This document shows, one piece after another, positions 57,962 through 64,000 of a stretch of DNA of 64,000 nucleotides (position 1 is its first letter; each line of letters opens with the position of its first letter). The stretch comes from Mariniblastus sp. GTDB taxonomy: Bacteria > Planctomycetota > Planctomycetia > Pirellulales > Pirellulaceae. Position numbers and translations under genes: made by a program. The notes below the pieces were generated by a model. It saw only the letters and a list, made by a program, of their open reading frames with translations, ran no database searches and was not told where the DNA came from. The DNA lies in NCBI GenBank assembly GCA_022447555.1, contig JAKVBF010000010.1:141257-205256 (forward strand), in the 5' to 3' direction.

Positions 57962-59110
57962 TTAGAGTGGAATGCTCTGTGCACCCTGAACCGCAGCGGA
58001 TACAAACATCTCCGGTTCCATTCCAGTAGCCGCTAGGTATTTAGTTGAAATCGCTCGCTCAATGAAAGGGCGATCATTCAGTTGAATCAGGCTGACGGTG
58101 CATCCACCAAAACCACCACCCGTCATTCGTGTTCCGAGCACACCGTTCAAGCTACTCGTGAAGTCAACTAACAGGTCCAGTTCGGGACAGCTGACTTGAA
58201 ATTGATCACGCAGCGAATCATGACTCTGATTCATTAATTGACCTAGCGATTCCCATTGCTGATCCAAGATCAATTGGCTGGCTTGTTTCGTTCGTTCTAT
58301 TTCGGTGGTAATGTGTCGCCCTCGACGGGCGAGAATGTCCGGCAGTCTCTCGGCAAGTTGTTCATATTGACATGGATCAAGTTCTGGCCAAGAGCTTAAG
58401 CCTAAAAGTTCAGCGGCCGTTAGGCATTCCTTTTTACGATCGGCATAGGCGGAACTGGCCAAAGAGTGCCGGACCATACTGTTGGTGATCAGGAGGGCTA
58501 AACCGTCAGGTGAAAAGGGAAGGTGCGAGACGCTCTCGTCTCGACAGTCTAGTTTCAGGACATGGCCCGGTCGACAAAGGGTCGTGCTGGCTTGGTCCAT
58601 GAGTCCACAGGGAACCTGGACCGATAGATTCTCGGCACGTTGGCATAGCCGAGCTTTATCCATGGGTAGCAAGCGGTGATTCGTTATTTGTTCGACCAAG
58701 GTGGCCAGGGCGACTTCGAGTGCCGCGCTACTAGAGAGGCCTGCCCCGATTGGAAGATTTGAAACAATCGAGCATTGGAAGGGGGGGATCTCGACACCCC
58801 TTTGCCGGAATTGCAACAATACCCCCGATAAATATTTCGTCCACTCTGGGTTGTTGACTTTGATATCTAGTTTCGGCGTTGAAAAAATTTCGTCCCGTTC
58901 GGGCAAGTGGAATTGATAGAGTGAATTGGTTTGTGTTTTAGAGCCGACGATGACCGTATGACGATCGATTGCCAACGGTAACACAATCCCGTCGTTGTAA
59001 TCGATGTGGTCACCGATCAAGTTCACGCGACCCGGAGCTTGAGCGGCCCAATCGGGGCGCCGGCCGAATCGCGATTGGAATGCTTTACTTGCTTGATCAA
59101 CCAACGTCAT
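57962..59110 (-). CDS. galK: Galactokinase
   Basis: 382 residues from the ATG at 59110 (MTLVDQASKAFQ). GHMP-kinase features: APGRVNLIGDHIDYNDG, where the usual GEHTDYN reads GDHIDYN; the phosphate loop PIGAGLSSSAALEVA; the catalytic base Asp in CGLMDQAS; and the C-terminal TGGGFGGCTVSLI. Galactokinase makes galactose 1-phosphate for the Leloir pathway. The changes in the sugar-binding motif leave open a related sugar, such as N-acetylgalactosamine. No galT or galE is nearby. Confidence 0.9.
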   Translation of the reverse strand: MTLVDQASKAFQSRFGRRPDWAAQAPGRVNLIGDHIDYNDGIVLPLAIDRHTVIVGSKTQTNSLYQFHLPERDEIFSTPKLDIKVNNPEWTKYLSGVLLQFRQRGVEIPPFQCSIVSNLPIGAGLSSSAALEVALATLVEQITNHRLLPMDKARLCQRAENLSVQVPCGLMDQASTTLCRPGHVLKLDCRDESVSHLPFSPDGLALLITNSMVRHSLASSAYADRKKECLTAAELLGLSSWPELDPCQYEQLAERLPDILARRGRHITTEIERTKQASQLILDQQWESLGQLMNQSHDSLRDQFQVSCPELDLLVDFTSSLNGVLGTRMTGGGFGGCTVSLIQLNDRPFIERAISTKYLAATGMEPEMFVSAAVQGAQSIPL

Positions 59111-59132
59111 GTTTCGGTACCCATGAGGGCGC

Positions 59133-59158
59133 AAAAAAACCGGTCAGAATGACCGGTT
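59133..59158 (-). terminator. Rho-independent terminator after the large exported metzincin
   Basis: On the minus strand, CCGGTCA and TGACCGG form a stem around a three-base loop, then a run of seven T residues. It lies about 55 bases past the stop at 59212 and just before galK. Confidence 0.85.
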
Positions 59159-59211
59159 GTAATGCATTGACGCGGGTTTGACAACGAAGCTTGCGGTGAG
59201 ATCAATCGACC

Positions 59212-61695
59212 TTAAACAGCAAATGGATTCATCTCGCTAGATTCGTCATCCATCGAGGTGAAGGAGTCAAATTCCAAGTCGGTGCTAAAAAATGTTGATG
59301 TGGTGGGCTCTGTCAAATCTACCGCTCCGGCCAGATTTCCAATCGCTTGGGATGTATCAAGGTTTGATTCAAAGACCGGATCGGATTCGTCAAGGTTCTC
59401 CGACTGGGCGATGAATTTTTCCAGTTCCAATTCGGATAAGATGGAATTCATTAAGTCGCCATCGGTGCAACAAGGATCGTCATTGCTCTCTAAATGTGAG
59501 AGATCGAGTTGGGAAGCGGTGGCACAGTCACCCACAATCTCATCACCGCGAGACTTCATTTCGGCCAATGCAGCCCATAACTCCGGAGTGTCGGTTGAGT
59601 AGTATCCAGGTAGCCCGGCGCGGCCTGGATTGTATCCAGGACCATAAATAAATTCAGGTGGCTCGTTCCCGTCTTGGTCATCTCCGAGGATCGAACCAAT
59701 GGACATCGCCAGATACCCAACGTCCTCAGGGTTGTGACGCATTTCGTTATCTTTAGAACGTTCTTCCTCGATAAAGATCGTTGCCTGATCCACTTGGCAG
59801 TCCGGGCGTAAACGAACGGTGGCTGGGTCACCACCGGTGTGGGACTGCATGGCTGCGAAAAACACGGGGACATCACTGAAAGTTTGTGTGAAATCGATCG
59901 TGTAGGCCCTGTTCGTCACTTCTAAACCGGTGCTGCTGGCTTCATAGATAAAATTCCCACCAACTCCAGAACCGGGGGTGATTGCTACGTACCCAACCGT
60001 TTCGTTCGCGTGACGCTGTGGACTGTTAGCCTGTTGTTCTTGGACCCGAAGTTGGAAACTATTTTCGGTTGCGTTGCGGATTCGAGTTGTGACCGCTTCT
60101 TCACCATTGGTGGTCATGACCTGTGAGAAAACGAGTGGGGTCGAATCGAATATCGATTCGCTGAGATCGTACGTTTTCCAACGGCCACCACTAAAGCCCG
60201 TTCCGGCTCGTACTTTAGAGCCGTCTACAAGGGTGTATTCACCTGCTTCGAAAACCATGTAGCTAACGGTCTCATCGATGTGGCGACCATCTCTGTAATC
60301 CCACTCATCAAGTTGAACGTCAAAACTGTTGGACGTCACGTTGTCGACCCGTACGGTCAAAACGTCACCTCCGTTACGAGAGGCCGGACCCATTACAACC
60401 ACGGGATTCTCGTAGGTGCCTTCGAGCGTGATGGTGCTCCAGTCTGAATTGATCGTGACATTTCCAGCCTCGCCAATGCCGACACCACCTACAGAGATCA
60501 CAGTTCCCTCGATCGAGTAGAATCCAATGCTTCCGTACTCAGAATACTGTCCGGGCAGGCCCACACCATCAATGGCAAGGTAATAGGTTCCACCATCCAG
60601 ATTGAGGTTGAATGACGCGTTTAGTTGATCGGCGGGATTGCTTGTGGCCACCTCAGTACCGGTAGAATCATAGAGGGTCGCCTGAATGTCGAGATTGGGG
60701 TTCTCTTGAAATGGATTGATTTCAAAAGTGACCATACCGCTGCTTGTGTTGAACTCGAAAACGTCGACGTCGTTTTGAGTCTCTATGTTACCCCACTGAA
60801 AGACTTGGTCGCCGTCCACTGCCAGCGGGCTGGCGTCTGCGACGGTACTGCCATAATCATCAGATCGGAAACCGAAGCCATTAGCATTCTTCGTGATGAC
60901 GGCATAGTCGTTTTCGGTGTTGGTCGATCCATCGTAATCTCCAGGAGACCATTGTGTGACATTTGCACTGAACGGCGCTCCCATGATGGGACCCCAGCTG
61001 GTTTCACCGGAGCCACCACCGGGGTGGTAGCCACTACCATTAAGGCCGTCATGACTTAGACCAAGAGTGTGTCCCACCTCGTGAGATTGTGTCATGGCCC
61101 CCACATTGACCCCTTTGTTAAGCGAAAAGCAGGGATTGTCAATGCTGTCATCGAAACTGTTCAGGAAAGCGATCCCTCCGAAGCCACCAAATCCGTCGGT
61201 CGCTTGCGTGCAGACATTTCTGATGCCATAAGTGGTGTCCGAGTTATTTGTCTTGGTCAGGTAATCTAAGCCGGGGTCTTTAGTCGTGACGTTCACGTTG
61301 AAAGCGAAGAAGTCCTCTGAAACGTTCTGGAAATTCTTTTGAATTTCGATCAGCTCTGAATCACTGAAGCTCGAGGAATCCCCATCGCGGTCAAAAGCCG
61401 GGAAAACGATGTCGTGGTTCCAAGCATTGTTGATCGAGTGGTGGCCGTCAAAGTCAAGATAAATGACTTTGTCGGCGCCGGGGAGACTTTCCAATTGGAA
61501 GGTGTCTGCCAGCGGGTAAGGGCTTGCTCCTGCGGGATCCCCTAGGGTGAAGGTCCCGTCGATGTAAGCTGGGAAAATCGCGGCAAGGACGCGGCGAGGT
61601 TCCATTAGTTCATAACTTTGGCCTGTTCCGGACCTCTGACGGCGACGCTTATTTTTATTTGACTTCAAAGCGTTCTTCTTGCGATGCTTCTTCAC
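59212..61695 (-). CDS. Exported metzincin-type metalloprotease with lectin-like repeats and LEPR-type leader
   Basis: 827 residues. A basic N-terminus leads to MEPRRVLAA (residues 31-39), the planctomycete LEPR-type motif. The catalytic domain has HEVGHTLGLSHDG near residue 205, with extended-zinc metzincin spacing. A beta-sandwich of pre-peptidase type follows (DVDVFEFNTSSGMVTFEINPF). Three repeats of about 80 residues then occur (about 420-665), each ending in a charged strand and His-x3-E/D-x-V-x-Y, resembling H-type lectin domains. The C-terminal 160 residues are acidic. It probably degrades or binds glycoconjugates outside the cell. Terminated at 59133. Confidence 0.9.
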   Translation of the reverse strand: MKKHRKKNALKSNKNKRRRQRSGTGQSYELMEPRRVLAAIFPAYIDGTFTLGDPAGASPYPLADTFQLESLPGADKVIYLDFDGHHSINNAWNHDIVFPAFDRDGDSSSFSDSELIEIQKNFQNVSEDFFAFNVNVTTKDPGLDYLTKTNNSDTTYGIRNVCTQATDGFGGFGGIAFLNSFDDSIDNPCFSLNKGVNVGAMTQSHEVGHTLGLSHDGLNGSGYHPGGGSGETSWGPIMGAPFSANVTQWSPGDYDGSTNTENDYAVITKNANGFGFRSDDYGSTVADASPLAVDGDQVFQWGNIETQNDVDVFEFNTSSGMVTFEINPFQENPNLDIQATLYDSTGTEVATSNPADQLNASFNLNLDGGTYYLAIDGVGLPGQYSEYGSIGFYSIEGTVISVGGVGIGEAGNVTINSDWSTITLEGTYENPVVVMGPASRNGGDVLTVRVDNVTSNSFDVQLDEWDYRDGRHIDETVSYMVFEAGEYTLVDGSKVRAGTGFSGGRWKTYDLSESIFDSTPLVFSQVMTTNGEEAVTTRIRNATENSFQLRVQEQQANSPQRHANETVGYVAITPGSGVGGNFIYEASSTGLEVTNRAYTIDFTQTFSDVPVFFAAMQSHTGGDPATVRLRPDCQVDQATIFIEEERSKDNEMRHNPEDVGYLAMSIGSILGDDQDGNEPPEFIYGPGYNPGRAGLPGYYSTDTPELWAALAEMKSRGDEIVGDCATASQLDLSHLESNDDPCCTDGDLMNSILSELELEKFIAQSENLDESDPVFESNLDTSQAIGNLAGAVDLTEPTTSTFFSTDLEFDSFTSMDDESSEMNPFAV

Positions 61696-61885
61696 GATGT
61701 AATCCTAGCTCTGACAAAAACCGAATGGTGGGGGCAACATAAGACTTAGACTTGCATGGAAAGCTCGAAACCTTTCTCCCACATTCTTATTGTAAATACG
61801 GCTGACTTGGTATCAACTAACGAAATTGAAGTTATATCTTGGTTTTTAACGGGATTATCGTGTTTTATCTCAAACGGGTGTCGAA

Positions 61886-63418
61886 ATGTACATGAACGGG
61901 ACGGATCGCAAATCAACCATCAGTTTGGGAGGTGAAGACTTGGGTTGGGGTACATTTGGTAGGTGGCCGATTTCATGTCTCGTCATGCTGACCTCCTTCG
62001 GAGGTTCGTTTTTACACTCGCTATCGGCGGTCCACGGTGGACCGGTTGCGAACGACCGCGATCGCCCTAATGTGGTCATGTTTTTCATTGACGATCTGGG
62101 TAGCCGCGATGTGGGCTGTTATGGCTCTGATTTTTATGAAACTCCTCACATCGATCGCTTAGCTCAATCGGGCGCTCTGTTCAGGCAGTTTTACTCGGCT
62201 CACCCCGTCTGTTCCCCGACGCGCGCGGCGTTGATGACCGGCAAGGTCCCTCAGCGAATGGGGATCACGCAATGGATACCCCAGCCCAGCGATATTCATT
62301 TGCCATTGGGAGAAACGACGATTGCTGAGGCCTTTCAATCGGCTGGGTACCGAACCGGCTATATCGGTAAGTGGCACTTGGGCGAAGGCGATGATCAACA
62401 ACCATCGGCACATGGCTTTGATTGGCAGAAAGGGGTGAACCGTGCCGGTCAGCCGGGCTCCTACTTTTATCCTTACCGTCGTAAAGCTCGGTCACAAAAA
62501 AAGAACTATTGGAATGTGCCCGATTTTGAAGGGGGCCAGCCAGGAGATTACCTTACCGACCAATTGACCGACGCGGCTTTGGAGTTCATTGATTCAGCCG
62601 GTGACCATCCTTTTTTTTTATGTCTCGCCCATTACGCTGTCCACACCCCGATTCAGTCTCCCAAGCCGCTCGTGGAACGATATCAGCAGAAAAAAGAAGA
62701 GAGGTATGGCCAACAGGTGATGGAGGCGTTGCCTGAAAAAAATGGATCTGCCTCGAGGCCTCGCCAAGACAATCCAGCCTATGCAGCAATGATTTCGAAT
62801 CTGGACGACAATGTGGGCCGTGTTTTGAATCACCTGAAACAGCGTGGTTTATCTGATGAGACGATTGTCGTTTTTACGTCCGACAATGGAGGGCTCAGTA
62901 CGCTGAGAAACGGACGTGTTGGCCCCACGTCTTGTCGGCCGATGCGGGCTGGCAAAGGGTGGAATTATGAAGGCGGTATCAGAATACCAACCCTCATCAG
63001 TTGGCCCGGTCGCGTACCGGCGGGTCTTCAGGTTGAAGAGCCCGGAATCACCATGGATCTCTACCCCACGCTGTTGGATTTGGCCGGACTCAGTCTAAAA
63101 CCCGAGCAGCATCAAGATGGTCTTTCCTTGAAGGAAAGAATAACGGGTTCGGCCGATGGGGTGATGCCAGAGCGGTTCCTCGCATGGCATTACCCTCATG
63201 ATCATGGTTCGGGCCACACGCCTTCGAGCGCGCTGAGACTCGGGGGTTATAAATTATTGTTTCGCCCAGAGGGTCCGTCCTACGAACTTTATCATTTGAT
63301 TCAGGATCCGGAAGAGGCCATCGATTTAAGCCAAAGCGAACCCAAGCGGGTTGCCGAAATGGCTCGACTTCTAGACGCTTGGCTAAAAGAAACCTCTCGA
63401 AAGTCGGAGGTGGAATGA
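61886..63418 (+). CDS. Sulfatase
   Basis: 510 residues. The hydrophobic stretch WPISCLVMLTSFGGSFLHSLSAVHGG is a signal peptide lying unusually late, so translation may begin nearer to it. Sulfatase core: VMFFIDDLGSRDVGCYG, the maturation motif Cys109-Ser-Pro-Thr-Arg (VCSPTRAALMTGK), GKWHLGEG, LAHYAVHTPI and VFTSDNGGLS. The layout fits type I formylglycine sulfatases acting on sulfated glycans. A PhyH-type dioxygenase gene follows on the same strand after 280 bases. Confidence 0.93.
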   Translation: MYMNGTDRKSTISLGGEDLGWGTFGRWPISCLVMLTSFGGSFLHSLSAVHGGPVANDRDRPNVVMFFIDDLGSRDVGCYGSDFYETPHIDRLAQSGALFRQFYSAHPVCSPTRAALMTGKVPQRMGITQWIPQPSDIHLPLGETTIAEAFQSAGYRTGYIGKWHLGEGDDQQPSAHGFDWQKGVNRAGQPGSYFYPYRRKARSQKKNYWNVPDFEGGQPGDYLTDQLTDAALEFIDSAGDHPFFLCLAHYAVHTPIQSPKPLVERYQQKKEERYGQQVMEALPEKNGSASRPRQDNPAYAAMISNLDDNVGRVLNHLKQRGLSDETIVVFTSDNGGLSTLRNGRVGPTSCRPMRAGKGWNYEGGIRIPTLISWPGRVPAGLQVEEPGITMDLYPTLLDLAGLSLKPEQHQDGLSLKERITGSADGVMPERFLAWHYPHDHGSGHTPSSALRLGGYKLLFRPEGPSYELYHLIQDPEEAIDLSQSEPKRVAEMARLLDAWLKETSRKSEVE

Positions 63419-63698
63419 CGTTGCATGAATGAGTTTTCACCGTCCGATCGTGTGACGGTCCGGTATGGATTGCCGCGTTGCTCGTGGTATGGATTGACAT
63501 GATTTGAATCAGTGAATAAACAAGCGATGCGTTGAGCTACAAGAAAAGAAAGCGAGCAAGGCGACGTCTCCCGGGAAAGCATCACAGGAAGACGCAATCG
63601 CGCCAGCTCTGGATTGCAAAATCACTCAGGGATCCACACAATCAAAGCTGTTCCACAGTGTTGACATCAACCAGTGAAGTTGTACGAGGAGTTTCCCT

Positions 63699-64000
63699 GT
63701 GCCTGATTACTCTGAATTCCATACTCAGATCACGGATCTGTTTGATTGGCCGGATACAGATGAGCAGTGGCGGGCGCTGGAATTGTCACGTGACCAAGTG
63801 GATTTCTTTCACGAAAATGGTTACTTAGCGGGCGTGCGATTGTTGTCTGATCAGCAGATAGATTTTTTGAAAAACGAGCTGAATGACTTTTTCGAAGACG
63901 ACCACGAGGGCCAAGAGCTTTGGCACGAGTACCATCGGAATGAGGCAACCGATCCCGGGCAAGTGCTGTTTCACGCGTTGGGAGCCTGGCGACTGCGGCC
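63699..64000 (+). CDS. Phytanoyl-CoA dioxygenase family protein, N-terminal part
   Basis: Starts with GTG 63699 after GAGGAG at 63686-63691 and is cut by the window edge. The visible 100 residues (MPDYSEFHTQITDLF, then WRALELSRDQVDFFHENGYLAGVRLLSDQQIDFL) match the start of PhyH Fe(II)/2-oxoglutarate dioxygenases, where the helix before ENGYL is conserved. Planctomycetes carry many PhyH genes near sulfatases. The iron-binding residues lie beyond the edge, so function is not verifiable here. Confidence 0.85.
   Translation, partial: MPDYSEFHTQITDLFDWPDTDEQWRALELSRDQVDFFHENGYLAGVRLLSDQQIDFLKNELNDFFEDDHEGQELWHEYHRNEATDPGQVLFHALGAWRLR

Noticed and set aside
1..64000. CRISPR array, insertion sequence or prophage
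   Set aside because: No spaced direct repeats, transposase or phage gene was found in reading the window.

Overview
The window looks like chromosomal DNA from a member of the Planctomycetota, probably close to the Pirellulales. Several gene types point there: two pseudopilin-like DUF1559 proteins ([16 protein letters not shown] head, FADGHV-type tail), three formylglycine-type sulfatases, an exported protein with the LEPR-like motif MEPRRVLAA, the small basic protein family shared by Planctomycetes, Verrucomicrobia and Chlamydiae, and a formylmethanofuran-dehydrogenase-type FhcB gene. There is no integrase, transposase, phage gene, CRISPR array, rRNA or convincing tRNA. The two strands are mixed in short operons.

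Layout. 1-11 kb: an edge fragment with a zinc ribbon, an EF-hand protein, a ComEA-like protein, uvrB, a DUF1559 protein, a phytase-like esterase, an overlapping HExxH metallopeptidase/ATP-grasp ligase pair, and a polytopic membrane protein. 11-24.5 kb: M61 peptidase, mqo, the small basic protein, pfkA-udk, a sulfatase, the primary sigma factor, a DnaJ-like protein, rnpA-yidD, mutY. 24.6-37.6 kb: leuS, map, exported planctomycete-specific proteins, a TPR protein, ppdK, glycerate 2-kinase. 37.7-45.3 kb: an M20 peptidase followed by a class III aminotransferase, astA, astD and fhcB. 45.5-50.9 kb: a second DUF1559 protein, an amidohydrolase, bioF, a dihydroorotase-family gene and a membrane protein. 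51-54.6 kb: a cupin, TIM-barrel and Gfo/Idh/MocA carbohydrate cluster. 54.6-64 kb: two sulfatases, an AcpH-like protein, a TIM-barrel protein, galK, a large exported metzincin with lectin-like repeats, and a phytanoyl-CoA dioxygenase cut by the right edge.

The most interesting locus is 38762-45324. It encodes AstA and AstD of the arginine succinyltransferase pathway beside an aminotransferase that fits the AstC step. There is no astB or astE, but an M20 carboxypeptidase-G2-like hydrolase lies upstream and could replace AstE. An fhcB gene starts 4 bases after astD, which ties arginine catabolism to a C1-transfer subunit for no known reason. Other points of interest are the metallopeptidase/ATP-grasp pair with a 4-base overlap, a sulfatase with Cys-Ala-Cys-Ser-Arg at the maturation site, a MutY with Glu at the catalytic Asp position, a possible leader peptide overlapping mqo, and a three-arm attenuator-like RNA element near 36.1 kb.

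All product calls come from reading motifs and family resemblance by eye. No database search was run.
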